Source of the DNA: an uncultured Clostridia bacterium
GTDB taxonomy: Bacteria > Bacillota > Clostridia > Christensenellales > UBA1242
Length of the DNA: 18,128 nucleotides
Assembly: GCA_944381255.1 (NCBI GenBank)
Contig: CALWKL010000054.1
Coordinates: 1-18,128, forward strand
Direction: 5' to 3'
The translations under genes and the position numbers were made by a program. The notes under the pieces are model-generated. The model saw nothing but the letters and a program-made list of their open reading frames with translations. It was not told where the DNA came from and ran no database searches. This document shows, piece after piece, positions 1 through 8,290 of the stretch (the stretch's first letter is position 1; the number at the start of each line of letters is the position of its first letter).

Positions 1-1419
1 AGAGCTATCTTTTGTCTCAAAATCCTCAAATCTAGATAACTTAAAGTACACAGAATTTGTAGTACTCCAATCAGATAGCATAAAGCCATACCCTGCATCT
101 AGCATATCAATATTTATTGAGCCAGAATAAGTGCTGATAGAGTTGGTCCCCTTCAATTCCCAGTAAGAAGCATAAAGACTAGCACGCCCAGAATTATTGG
201 TACTAAAGTTTAGAGTACCACGAATATTTTTTATAGATGCACTTCCGTTGGTAGATTCTACTACATAGTTTACCGTATAGCCCTCTACATTATTTAAGTC
301 AATATTACCATTCACTGTACTTACAAAAATATCTTTATAAACATTGCTAATATTAACAGAACCATTCACGCTATCAAACATAGACTCTCCATACAGATAG
401 TCAATATTTACACCACCATTACCAGTAATAGAAGCGACTACTTCATTAGCCTTGTCCACTGATATTGAGCCGTCTACATTATCAAAGAATAGATTTCCAC
501 CGATTTCACCTACATCGAGAGAACAATTCTGTCCCTCTAGTACCACGGTATTGGTAATCATATTACCTTTGATTAACCCTGCGTTTGCTTTGATAAGGGC
601 ATTACCATATATTGTATCAAAGTAAATTCCTGAGTTTAGCATATTGTCGATTACAAAATCATTTGATTGAGTCTCACTACCAATATTCTTGAGGTAAGCA
701 TTGCCAAGCCCACTCGTAATATCAATCTCTACATCACAAGTTAAGTCCTTTGTTACACTCAAATTACCAGATTGCTTGTTTACAATCAATGAATCTGCAA
801 TGTTTACATCTTGAATGTATGCTAGACCACCACCCAAATTCAAGGTAACCGAATTAAAGTTTAGACAATGACTAGAGTTAGATACAGCCTCACCTAGCAC
901 CACCTTGCCACCATTAGTTTTGATGACAAAGTTTTTGTCCTTTAGCGTATCTTCATCCAAGTATACATATATGCTAGAATCGATTTTGCTAATCCACCCT
1001 GTAGGCTCAGACATATATACACTTAGATAATTTCCATCTTTGCGCTCTTCAAACATGTATTTAGATAATTGGGCAGTAGTTACCTCATTGTTAGAAAAGC
1101 CCATATAGTTTCGCATTACCTTGATATCTATACCATTATCGGTATGCGCATCTTTAAAATTAGTGTTTGAGTAAACATACACGTCCCAATTATTAGTCTC
1201 TACATAAAAAGTGTCCACGTTTGCCCACTCTGCCACATTATCCTGGTGATTGATATTGTAGTAGTAAACTGTACTTTTTGAATCGCCACTCACATAGTGG
1301 ATACCAAATATTGAAAACGAAGGGAATATTACCATTGCACCCATCAAAATAATTACAGCAGCGGCAGCAATAAGCACAACAATTATGAGTATTTTTAGCA
1401 AATTTGCAAAAAAATTCAT
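1..1419 (-). CDS. Membrane-anchored surface protein, DUF4097-like beta-helix (partial)
   Basis: The frame is open from an ATG at 1419 to the window edge, giving 473 residues with the C-terminus missing. The start is supported by an AAAGGAG site at 1431-1437. Residues 8-34 form one strongly hydrophobic segment (Leu/Ile/Val/Ala rich) without a lipobox or clear cleavage site, so I infer an N-terminal anchor and an extracellular body. The body is rich in Asn, Ser, Thr, Val and Ile and repeats short units such as VNGSVNISNV and VNGNIDLNNV, roughly every 20 residues. This is the look of DUF4097/auto-transporter-head-like right-handed beta-helices. It lies 54 bases downstream of alaS and has its own promoter candidate. 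The function is unknown; adhesion or envelope sensing are possibilities. The family call is by pattern only. Confidence 0.7.
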   Translation of the reverse strand, partial: MNFFANLLKILIIVVLIAAAAVIILMGAMVIFPSFSIFGIHYVSGDSKSTVYYYNINHQDNVAEWANVDTFYVETNNWDVYVYSNTNFKDAHTDNGIDIKVMRNYMGFSNNEVTTAQLSKYMFEERKDGNYLSVYMSEPTGWISKIDSSIYVYLDEDTLKDKNFVIKTNGGKVVLGEAVSNSSHCLNFNSVTLNLGGGLAYIQDVNIADSLIVNKQSGNLSVTKDLTCDVEIDITSGLGNAYLKNIGSETQSNDFVIDNMLNSGIYFDTIYGNALIKANAGLIKGNMITNTVVLEGQNCSLDVGEIGGNLFFDNVDGSISVDKANEVVASITGNGGVNIDYLYGESMFDSVNGSVNISNVYKDIFVSTVNGNIDLNNVEGYTVNYVVESTNGSASIKNIRGTLNFSTNNSGRASLYASYWELKGTNSISTYSGSINIDMLDAGYGFMLSDWSTTNSVYFKLSRFEDFETKDSS

Positions 1420-1443
1420 TAAAACCCTATCTCCTTTTGTAAT

Positions 1444-1473
1444 ATTTTACTAAAATCGACAAACCAGTGTCAA
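1444..1473 (-). promoter_or_regulatory. Candidate sigma-A promoter of the beta-helix gene
   Basis: On the minus strand a perfect -35 TTGACA (1468-1473) is followed after 18 bases by TAAAAT (1444-1449), 5 of 6 for the -10 box. The -35 box abuts the alaS stop codon. The predicted start near 1437 leaves only a short leader before the ATG at 1419. Confidence 0.5.
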
Positions 1474-3279
1474 CTATTTTAGTATTGCTTTTATCCTACG
1501 GACACCACTGCTACTGCTCTCTTCCTTCAAGATTTTAAATTCACCCAATTCGCCCGTATGGCTAGCGTGCGGACCACAACAAATTTCTTTACTTACATCG
1601 CCCATAGTATATACAGTAACTTTGTCTCCATACTTATCGTCGAATAGTCCAATCGCACCACTATTTTTTGCTTCATCTACAGTCATTTCTTCACAAGTAA
1701 TAGGTAAATCACGCTTAATAGCATCGTTTACCAAATCTTCTACAGCCTTGATTTCTTCCGGTGTCATTTTGTGATCACATACGAAGTCAAACCTAAGTCT
1801 CTCTGGAGTAATATTGCTACCCCTCTGCTCTACATAATTACCTAACACTTTTCTTAGACTTGCGTGCAACAAGTGAGTAGCAGAGTGAAGGGCACGCAAT
1901 TTAGCTTGCTCCTCCTCTGAGTGTGCTTCTGCGACTCCTCCCTTGAACATTGCTCCAGAATTGTCTCTTGACATCTGCTGATGCTCGGCAAAGCGCGCTT
2001 CAAAGCCGGCCTTGTCCACTCCTATACCCAAGTCTTTTGCCATATCCACAGTTAAGTCAAGTGGGAAGCCAAATGTATCGAATAATCTAAAAGCATCTTT
2101 GCCATCTATACAGTCTCCTGCTTTTAGCCCTGATACTACACGATTAAACTCCTTTATACCAGATTCTATTGCGTGAGAGAATCTCTCGACTTCCTTTTTA
2201 ATCTCATCTAGTATAAAATTCTCAGTCTTCTCAAAATGCTCAAAATCTTCACGGTAATAGTCGATATAATCTTTTGCCACATCTACTATCCTTTTACCAT
2301 CTATACCTAGCTTACGAGCGCAATTTGTCGCTCTACGGATAAGACGGCGCAATACGTAGCCTTGCCCTACATTGCTAGGAGTAGTAGGCTGTACATCACC
2401 TAGCAAAAAGACTGCTGCTCGAATGTGGTCGCAAATGATACAGAAACTCTTACCAAATTCATTGTTAAAATCAAACTGCTTGCCAGACAAATTCTCTAGA
2501 GTCTTGATAGGTTGCTCAAAGCATTCGTTACGAAAAGTTGAGTCATAGCCATTCAGCACGCATTCGATACGCTCTAGTCCCATACCAGTATCCACATTTT
2601 TTTGAGGAAGTCTTGTAATAGGAGCCCCAACTTTCTCTACATTGAACTCCATAAATACATTATTCCAAATTTCTACCCATTTACCACAGTCGCAAGATGG
2701 GTCGCAGTGTTCACTACAAGCAGGCTTCCCTGTATCATAAAAGATTTCGGTATCTGGGCCACACAAACCTACTCCGCCACCTATCTCCCACCAGTTATCT
2801 TTCTTAGGGAAGAAAAATATGTGATTTTCTGGAATACCGCACTCCTTCCACAATTTAGCACTAGTCTCATCGCGAGGCACAGTCTCATCGCCAGCAAATA
2901 CTGTAACTGCTAGTTTTTCTTTAGGTATGCCTAGCCACTTTGGGTCAGTCAAGTATTCATAACTCCAAGTGATAGCCTCTCGCTTAAAATAATCTCCTAC
3001 ACTCCAGTTACCCAGCATGAAGAACATTGTGTGGTGTCTATTATCTCCAACTTCATCAATATCATTGGTACGCAGACATGGTTGAATATCGAATAATCTA
3101 CGCCCTAGTGGGTGAGGCTTGCCAGAAAGGTACGGAATGAGTGGTTGCATACCGGCAGTAGTAAATAGTACGCTATTATCTGCGGGTATTAGCGAAGCAC
3201 CCTTTATCTCTTTATGATCTTTGCTAAGCCAAAAAGAACGCCATTTGCGCATCAAAGTCTTGCCTGTGATTTTTGCCAT
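1474..3279 (-). CDS. alaS: Alanyl-tRNA synthetase, short form lacking the C-Ala domain
   Basis: Charges tRNA-Ala with alanine in the cytoplasm. The 601 residues carry the class II catalytic core: the motif 1 region around TTAGMQPLIPYL and DIQPCLRTNDID, motif 2 around HHTMFFMLGNWSVGDYFKR, and motif 3 GMGLER. The editing domain is present with its metal-site residues H465, H469 (HSATHLLH), C567 and H571 (CCGPH). A Cys-rich insertion with GKPACSEHCDPSCDCGKW follows the CGPDTEIFYDTG segment. The protein ends about 30 residues after the editing motif, so the linker and C-Ala (DHHA1-like) domain of the usual ~875-residue enzyme are absent. Short AlaRS of about 594 residues is known from Borrelia and some clostridia, so this is probably not a truncation. 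The ATG at 3279 has a GAGGT site at 3286-3290. No T-box leader fits in the short upstream region. Confidence 0.95.
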   Translation of the reverse strand: MAKITGKTLMRKWRSFWLSKDHKEIKGASLIPADNSVLFTTAGMQPLIPYLSGKPHPLGRRLFDIQPCLRTNDIDEVGDNRHHTMFFMLGNWSVGDYFKREAITWSYEYLTDPKWLGIPKEKLAVTVFAGDETVPRDETSAKLWKECGIPENHIFFFPKKDNWWEIGGGVGLCGPDTEIFYDTGKPACSEHCDPSCDCGKWVEIWNNVFMEFNVEKVGAPITRLPQKNVDTGMGLERIECVLNGYDSTFRNECFEQPIKTLENLSGKQFDFNNEFGKSFCIICDHIRAAVFLLGDVQPTTPSNVGQGYVLRRLIRRATNCARKLGIDGKRIVDVAKDYIDYYREDFEHFEKTENFILDEIKKEVERFSHAIESGIKEFNRVVSGLKAGDCIDGKDAFRLFDTFGFPLDLTVDMAKDLGIGVDKAGFEARFAEHQQMSRDNSGAMFKGGVAEAHSEEEQAKLRALHSATHLLHASLRKVLGNYVEQRGSNITPERLRFDFVCDHKMTPEEIKAVEDLVNDAIKRDLPITCEEMTVDEAKNSGAIGLFDDKYGDKVTVYTMGDVSKEICCGPHASHTGELGEFKILKEESSSSGVRRIKAILK

Positions 3280-3317
3280 ATTATTACCTCAATATAAAAC
3301 ATAATTATTATACATTT

Positions 3318-3346
3318 ATTATAATATTTTAAGCGTATAAAGTCAA
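3318..3346 (-). promoter_or_regulatory. Sigma-A promoter of alaS
   Basis: Minus strand -35 TTGACT (3341-3346), 17-base spacer, -10 TATAAT (3318-3323). Transcription would start near 3311, leaving about 32 bases before the alaS ATG. It is divergent from the ger operon promoter. Confidence 0.75.
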
Positions 3347-3400
3347 TATAAATATTCAAAAATTATGCATACTTTTTATCCAAACTTTGCACCAATTTGT

Positions 3401-3429
3401 GCATATTACTGTAAATTTTTGACACAATA
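3401..3429 (+). promoter_or_regulatory. Candidate sigma-G (forespore) promoter of the ger operon
   Basis: GCATA (3401-3405) matches the sigma-G/F -35 pattern GHATR. After 17 bases CACAATA (3423-3429) matches the sigma-G -10 pattern CATNHTA at 6 of 7 positions. The upstream T makes TGCATA. The predicted start near 3436 puts the ribosome site (ACGAGGTG, 3438-3445) almost at the 5' end. In Bacillus, gerA-type operons are transcribed by sigma-G, so the match agrees with the genes it precedes. No good TTGACA/TATAAT pair was seen on this strand here. Confidence 0.5.
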
Positions 3430-3449
3430 AAATTACTACGAGGTGCAAA

Positions 3450-4901
3450 ATGGATATAAAAAAGAAAATTGAAGATTTAAAAAAAGACTTTTCTAATACT
3501 TGTGATTTGATTACCAAGGAGTTGACGACCAAAGATTCGCAAAAAGTTGCATTGGTATTTATAGACAATGTAGTAGACCAATTGATACTCACCACCAGTG
3601 TAATAGCACCTTTACAAGATTTGACCATTACCTCTAGCACTGACATAGCAGACACTGCGATGCAAAGAATTCTCTCATATAGTCAAGTAAGCGAAGTCAA
3701 GACTAAAACTGAACTAATCAATGGCATTCTAAACGGTTTTTGCGCAATACTTTTTGAAAGTTCAGAAAAAATTTTGATAGTAAAATGTGTCAAATGGATA
3801 GTGCGTCTGCCTGTCGAACCTCCTACTAGCGCGGTAGTCAAGGGTCCTCGAGAGGGGTTTGTCGAAGATATAATGACTAATATATCTCTAATACGCAAAC
3901 GCTTAAAGACGCCTACATTAAAAATCGAAAATTTCAAAATTGGATGTAAAACTAATAGCGAAGTAAGGCTATTATACCTAGTAGATGTAGCAGACCCTTT
4001 GATTATTGATAAAGTGCGTGCAAAATTAAATCAAATCGATATTGATGGTATAGTTGACTCTAATTACATAAGCGAATATCTAAGTGCTGGTAAGCACTAC
4101 CTATTCAAACAAATTGGATATACCGAAAAGCCTGATATTGCCACGGCAAAAATGCTAGAAGGCAGAGTGGTGATTTTAGTAGATGGCTCTCCTATCGCAC
4201 TGACTATTCCATTCATATTGCTAGAGGACCTACAATCAAGCAATGATTATTACACAGCGCCTATGCGAGCTACATTCCTAAGGTATCTAAGATTATTTGC
4301 AGGGTTGCTTGCCATATTATTGCCTGGTATATATGTAGCAGTACTATGCCATCACATAAAGGTTATCCCAATCAAAATACTCATAACTATTACAAATTCT
4401 ATACAAGGTATTCCGCTCTCTCCTCTACTTGAAATGTTATTTATCATTTTCCTTTTCGAAACACTTTACGAAGCAAGTCTACGAATGCCGAGATACTTAG
4501 GGCTTGCCCTATCTGTAGTCGGAGCACTGATTTTGGGAGAAACTGCGGTAAGTGCAGGACTAGTATCTCCACCAGCAGTGCTAATAGTGGCTATTACTGG
4601 AGTAATGAGTTATACTCTGCCAGAACTAACAAGTCAAATATCTCTTCTACGATTGATTTTTACCATACTTGGAGGCTTTATGGGGCTATTCGGTTTAATC
4701 TTGGGCACAGTATTCTTGATAGGATATCTAGCCAATATGGATAGTTATGGCTCACCATATCTTGCACCATTTGCACCTAAGATAAAGAGTGATTTAAAAG
4801 ACGGCTTGATGCGAACTGGCATTCCTAATTTAGACACCCTACCTAAGAGTATAAAAAACAAGAAGAAGAGGAGGACTCAGAATGACCGAACTAACAACTA
4901 G
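3450..4901 (+). CDS. gerAA: Spore germination receptor subunit A (GerAA/GerKA family)
   Basis: This is the A subunit of a nutrient germinant receptor in the inner membrane of the spore. Its 483 residues are the usual family length. The soluble N-terminal half holds the family signature near residues 118-153: R-x-P-x-EPP, then VVKGPREGFVED, then NISLIRKRLK. The C-terminal half (about residues 275-455) has several membrane segments, including GLLAILLPGIYVAVLCHH and LGGFMGLFGLILGTVFLIGY, and the tail is basic. The ATG at 3450 follows AGGTG at 3441-3445. The gene overlaps gerAB by 20 bases, so the subunits are probably translationally coupled. GerAA-type subunits are known to oligomerise and are proposed to form an ion channel; that is family knowledge and is not shown here. 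Confidence 0.95.
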   Translation: MDIKKKIEDLKKDFSNTCDLITKELTTKDSQKVALVFIDNVVDQLILTTSVIAPLQDLTITSSTDIADTAMQRILSYSQVSEVKTKTELINGILNGFCAILFESSEKILIVKCVKWIVRLPVEPPTSAVVKGPREGFVEDIMTNISLIRKRLKTPTLKIENFKIGCKTNSEVRLLYLVDVADPLIIDKVRAKLNQIDIDGIVDSNYISEYLSAGKHYLFKQIGYTEKPDIATAKMLEGRVVILVDGSPIALTIPFILLEDLQSSNDYYTAPMRATFLRYLRLFAGLLAILLPGIYVAVLCHHIKVIPIKILITITNSIQGIPLSPLLEMLFIIFLFETLYEASLRMPRYLGLALSVVGALILGETAVSAGLVSPPAVLIVAITGVMSYTLPELTSQISLLRLIFTILGGFMGLFGLILGTVFLIGYLANMDSYGSPYLAPFAPKIKSDLKDGLMRTGIPNLDTLPKSIKNKKKRRTQNDRTNN

Positions 4902-5973
4902 GCAATTTATATTCGTATGTCTATTCTTGGGCATTACCTCAAAACTTATGAGTATGCCAGTGGCACTGTACGATTCTGCAAGCAATGATGCAATATGGTC
5001 AATATTACTAGGTTTTGTAATAGAGATTAGTTTAGCTATCCTTATATGTTTAGTAATAAAAAAACACCCAAACTCCTCACTATTCAGCCTCTTAAAAAAT
5101 TCTGTAGGCACTGTTTTGGCATATATAATTCTAATAATACTTTACGCTTTCATTACTATCAAACTTTTCTTTGCTCTAGAAGAAGTCTATACCTTTTTTA
5201 AAGAATTCTTATACGACTATTTTAGTCCACTAATGTTTGCACTAGCCACTTTCTTTGTCATCGGGTACCTAAGTTACAAAGGAGCGCGCACCATAGGCAG
5301 AGTGCTGGAAATCTTGTTCCCAATTATTATCCTAGGTTTACTTGTTACTGTACTCTCAAATGCTGGCTTTGTCGAATTCAACACACAGATGCCATATTTT
5401 AAAGAAGGAATTTTACCAAGTTTGGAAGGCACTTTAAAAAATGTATTTTATTTTGGAAATTCCATTCCTCTACTATTATTCGTTGGCAAAGTCAAGATTA
5501 GTAATCATTTTATCCTAAAGTCATCTTTAGCCTACCTAAGCCTTGCCATATTTGTATCAGGATTTTGCTTTGCATACTATGATATTTTTGGACACTCTAC
5601 CATTTTGGGCTTGTTCGCACTGATTGATTATTCACAATACAACCCTTATATCCTTGACCTACAGAGACTTAATTGGTTAAGTATAATAGTAAATGTTACC
5701 AAACTTTTCTGCTCTACGAGTATTATGCTGTATTGCTTAGGACAAATCGGCAAAATGATTACTCACACGCAGTCGACATTTATCCCTATAGTAGTAGCCT
5801 GCACAATCAATTTTATTATCGCTACTTTTATTAATTACGAAATTGATGCCATCAAGTATATAGTAACTCATTATGTAAGCTATATCACACTTGCCATTAT
5901 TCTTCTTGTAGCGATACTATGTATAATAATGATTGCAAAAAGGAGTCAAAATGTCAAAAACACTATTCAATAA
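4882..5973 (+). CDS. gerAB: Spore germination receptor subunit B (GerAB/GerKB permease family)
   Basis: Integral membrane subunit of the germinant receptor, related to the amino acid/polyamine/organocation transporters; in this family it carries the germinant-binding site. The 363 residues are typical and almost entirely hydrophobic, with about ten membrane segments, starting with FIFVCLFLGITSKL and ending with YITLAIILLVAILCIIMIA. The ATG at 4882 has a strong AGGAGG site just upstream inside the end of gerAA. The 3' end overlaps gerAC by 23 bases from the chosen gerAC start. The germinant cannot be told from the sequence. Confidence 0.93.
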   Translation: MTELTTRQFIFVCLFLGITSKLMSMPVALYDSASNDAIWSILLGFVIEISLAILICLVIKKHPNSSLFSLLKNSVGTVLAYIILIILYAFITIKLFFALEEVYTFFKEFLYDYFSPLMFALATFFVIGYLSYKGARTIGRVLEILFPIIILGLLVTVLSNAGFVEFNTQMPYFKEGILPSLEGTLKNVFYFGNSIPLLLFVGKVKISNHFILKSSLAYLSLAIFVSGFCFAYYDIFGHSTILGLFALIDYSQYNPYILDLQRLNWLSIIVNVTKLFCSTSIMLYCLGQIGKMITHTQSTFIPIVVACTINFIIATFINYEIDAIKYIVTHYVSYITLAIILLVAILCIIMIAKRSQNVKNTIQ

Positions 5974-7222
5974 AATAATTGTCTATGTTGTAGTAATTTT
6001 CTTGCTAATTTTGATGCCTAGCGAAATAAATTTGCCCAATCAATCTACAATCCAAGCAATATGCACAGGACTAGCGATAGATGTAGACCAAAATAATCCA
6101 GAAGGGCTTTCGGTAACCTCCCAAATAGTCATTCCTCAAGCAGGCGGACAGTATAAGCAAAGCGTAACAATAGTTACGACAGAGGGCAAAAACCTCCTAG
6201 ACGCACTAAACAAAATGGATTACCAAATAGGCAAAAAATTGCGTCTATCCCACTGCTGTTATGTAATTATCGGTTACCAAGCCAGTCTACACGACCTATC
6301 TAAGACTCTAGATTACTTAGTCCGTGGCAATAACACTGGCAATAATATTGTATTAGTACATACTACCGGCTTAGCACGAGACTTGATAGAAGGAACTACT
6401 AGTGTAAATACCAATGAAGTAGACAATCTCCAGACTATTACCAAATACAACGATGAATACCTAGCATCAAATGACGCTAATCTAAAAAGTTTTTTTGATG
6501 ATTATATGAGTCCACATAGTACTAGTGTAATAAATTGTATAAATCGCACCAAAAGTCAAAGTAGTGGCGACTCTAGCAACAGTGGTGGAAGTGGTAGCTC
6601 TAATAGTAGTGGTAGCAATAGTGGTAGCAGTATTGACAGCCAAGCTATTGAAAAAGACACTATAAAAAACAATGGAGAAATATCTATCTTCAAAAAAGGC
6701 AAATTGGTCATGGTACTGGATAATGAAATGCGCAAAAAATTTAATTGGCTAGATGACGGTTTACGGGAGACTTCTGTCGTGCTAGAGCATATTGATAGCG
6801 AAATTTTTGATGACGCTACTATTGGGTTTACCCTACTAGATAAAGAACTAAAAAGCGATTTTTCTATTCAAAACAATCAGCCCACAGTACATCTAACTCT
6901 CAATGTACGGTTGCGTACTGAGATGATTTTGCAAGACAATGGCGAAGTCCTCCCCAACAAAACATACAATGACCAAGTAATTGCCCATGCATTCAATGAA
7001 TTAGCAAACAATGATATCAATGAAGTAATTGCTCTGGAGCAAGAATACGGATTCGATGTATTCAATTATTATCACGAATTTGAGATGGCAGATTATCAAG
7101 GCTGGCAGAAATACCTAAACTCACTAGATGACCCGGAAAACTATATGAAAAATATACAGGTTTTCATCAAGGTGAATACCGATGTCTATGGTATAAGTTC
7201 TATAATAAAAAGTTTTAAATAA
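5951..7222 (+). CDS. gerAC: Spore germination receptor subunit C (GerAC family), without a lipobox
   Basis: This is the outer-face subunit of the germinant receptor. I chose the ATG at 5951 because AAAAGGAG (5937-5944) is well spaced; a TTG at 5933 in frame has no such support. The protein is 423 residues. An N-terminal hydrophobic segment (IIVYVVVIFLLILM) is followed by the family pattern IQAICTGLAIDVDQ. GerAC proteins normally carry a lipid-modified Cys at the end of the signal (as in SGCWD). Here that place reads MPSEINLPNQ and has no Cys, so the protein may stay anchored by an uncleaved helix. Residues 202-230 are an almost pure Ser/Gly/Asn linker between the two halves. The C-terminal half (EVIALEQEYGFDVFNY and following) is recognisably GerAC. 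Confidence 0.9.
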   Translation: MSKTLFNKIIVYVVVIFLLILMPSEINLPNQSTIQAICTGLAIDVDQNNPEGLSVTSQIVIPQAGGQYKQSVTIVTTEGKNLLDALNKMDYQIGKKLRLSHCCYVIIGYQASLHDLSKTLDYLVRGNNTGNNIVLVHTTGLARDLIEGTTSVNTNEVDNLQTITKYNDEYLASNDANLKSFFDDYMSPHSTSVINCINRTKSQSSGDSSNSGGSGSSNSSGSNSGSSIDSQAIEKDTIKNNGEISIFKKGKLVMVLDNEMRKKFNWLDDGLRETSVVLEHIDSEIFDDATIGFTLLDKELKSDFSIQNNQPTVHLTLNVRLRTEMILQDNGEVLPNKTYNDQVIAHAFNELANNDINEVIALEQEYGFDVFNYYHEFEMADYQGWQKYLNSLDDPENYMKNIQVFIKVNTDVYGISSIIKSFK

Positions 7223-7236
7223 TTTAAAATCAAATA

Positions 7237-7259
7237 AAACTTAACTTAAAATTAAGTTT
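7237..7259 (+). terminator. Weak terminator candidate after the ger operon
   Basis: AAACTTAA (7237-7244) pairs perfectly with TTAAGTTT (7252-7259) around a 7-base loop, 15 bases after the gerAC stop. The stem is AT-rich and the following tract is only mixed T/A, so termination strength is doubtful. Confidence 0.3.
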
Positions 7260-7395
7260 ATATTGTTGCCTAAAAATTCAAACAATAATCTTTACAATAT
7301 ACTCCTATCACTTACCCTGAGTTTAATTAAAAACTTTAATAAAACTCTAATTTACTATTTTTAATATCTTTACTTAATGCGATTTTATAAAAACA

Positions 7396-7419
7396 AACCC
7401 CCGAGGCATCTCGGGGGTT
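7396..7419 (-). terminator. Rho-independent terminator of rpsF-ssb-rpsR
   Basis: AACCCCCGAG (7396-7405) and CTCGGGGGTT (7410-7419) form a perfect 10-bp stem with a GCAT loop. On the minus strand it is followed by TGTTTTTATAAAA, a good U tract, so its main direction is minus, 66 bases after the rpsR stop. It could also help stop ger transcription arriving on the plus strand. Confidence 0.9.
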
Positions 7420-7485
7420 ATGTTATAAATGTCAAGATAAAATATAATACCTAGCATTTCCTTACTGCTCTAACAGTTAGACTAA

Positions 7486-7830
7486 TTAGTCTGCAGAATA
7501 TGGTAACAATGCCATATATCTAGCGCGCTTGATTGCAGTGGTCAATGCTCTCTGGTGCTTTGCGCAAGTACCCAACTGACGACGAGAAATAATCTTTCCC
7601 TTTTCAGTGGTGTAACGACGCAATTTAGCTACATCTTTGTAATCAATTTCCTCAACTTTGTCTACGCAAAATTGACATACTTTACGGCGTTGTTGAGGAC
7701 GACGACGACGTTGCATATCTTCACCCTCTAGGCGTGCTTTGCGGTCTGCGTGCTCTGCTGACTTTGTAGCTGGCACTTCCTTCTGCTCAGTAGCGTTTAC
7801 TTCTACTGCAGTTTGCTCTTGTTCTGCCAT
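7486..7830 (-). CDS. rpsR: Ribosomal protein bS18 with N-terminal extension
   Basis: Small-subunit ribosomal protein that pairs with bS6 on the 30S platform. The core begins near residue 41 (RRRRPQQRRKVCQFC) and has the Cys-type metal-binding residues C52, C55, C89 and H92, followed by HQRALTTAIKRARYMALLPY. The 114 residues exceed the usual 75-80 because of about 38 extra, acidic, low-complexity residues at the N-terminus. The ATG at 7830 has an AGGAGT site directly upstream and lies 23 bases after ssb. An internal in-frame ATG at 7716 (M39) has a GAGGGTGA stretch before it and would give a 76-residue, normal-size bS18, so two forms are possible. Confidence 0.95.
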   Translation of the reverse strand: MAEQEQTAVEVNATEQKEVPATKSAEHADRKARLEGEDMQRRRRPQQRRKVCQFCVDKVEEIDYKDVAKLRRYTTEKGKIISRRQLGTCAKHQRALTTAIKRARYMALLPYSAD

Positions 7831-7853
7831 TTTTTATACTCCTTTTTAAAATT

Positions 7854-8279
7854 CTAGAAAGGTAAGTCTGTATCATCTACAGGCTCCAATTCGGTAACTT
7901 GCTTTGTCTCTACTGGGGCGCTCGTTGGAGCATTGCTAACTCCAGCATCATTAGAACTGCCCTCGCCACGAGGGGTAAGAAACTCTACATCTTCTAGCAC
8001 GATATCGGTAGCAGTACGCTTCTCTCCATTTACCTCATAACTACGGACTTGCAAAGACCCAATCACAGATACTTTGCTACCCTTGTGCAAGTACTTGCCA
8101 CAGCGCTCAGCCAGGCCTCTCCAAGCAGTCAGGTTAAAGAAATCTACCTCTCTTTCACCATTTGCATTGGCAAAATTGCGGTTGACTGCAATACCCATAC
8201 GGCACATAGCTACGCCACTAGTAGTATTACTAAGTTCTGGGTCTCTCGTCAAATTACCTATCAAAAAAACCTTGTTCAT
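7854..8279 (-). CDS. ssb: Single-stranded DNA-binding protein
   Basis: Binds ssDNA during replication, repair and recombination. Residues 1-105 are the OB fold (MNKVFLIGNLTRDPEL, FFNLTAWRGLAERCGKYLHKG, VEFL). A flexible Ser/Thr/Pro linker follows, and the end is the acidic tip DDTDLPF that recruits partner proteins in bacterial SSBs. At 141 residues it is on the short side of normal. The start ATG at 8279 has GGGAGC upstream. It sits 11 bases after rpsF and 23 before rpsR, the standard Firmicute arrangement, and is expected to be cotranscribed with both. Confidence 0.96.
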   Translation of the reverse strand: MNKVFLIGNLTRDPELSNTTSGVAMCRMGIAVNRNFANANGEREVDFFNLTAWRGLAERCGKYLHKGSKVSVIGSLQVRSYEVNGEKRTATDIVLEDVEFLTPRGEGSSNDAGVSNAPTSAPVETKQVTELEPVDDTDLPF

Positions 8280-8290
8280 ACATTTGCTCC

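Noticed and set aside
2602..2913. Plus-strand open frame opposite alaS
   Set aside because: It is fully antisense to the conserved catalytic and editing core of alaS and has no ribosome site or family resemblance.
3280..3346. T-box riboswitch in front of alaS
   Set aside because: The promoter lies only about 40 bases upstream, so the leader is too short for a T-box.
5933..5950. TTG start for gerAC six codons upstream
   Set aside because: The ATG at 5951 has AAAAGGAG at the right distance; the TTG has no such site and its codons run through that ribosome site.
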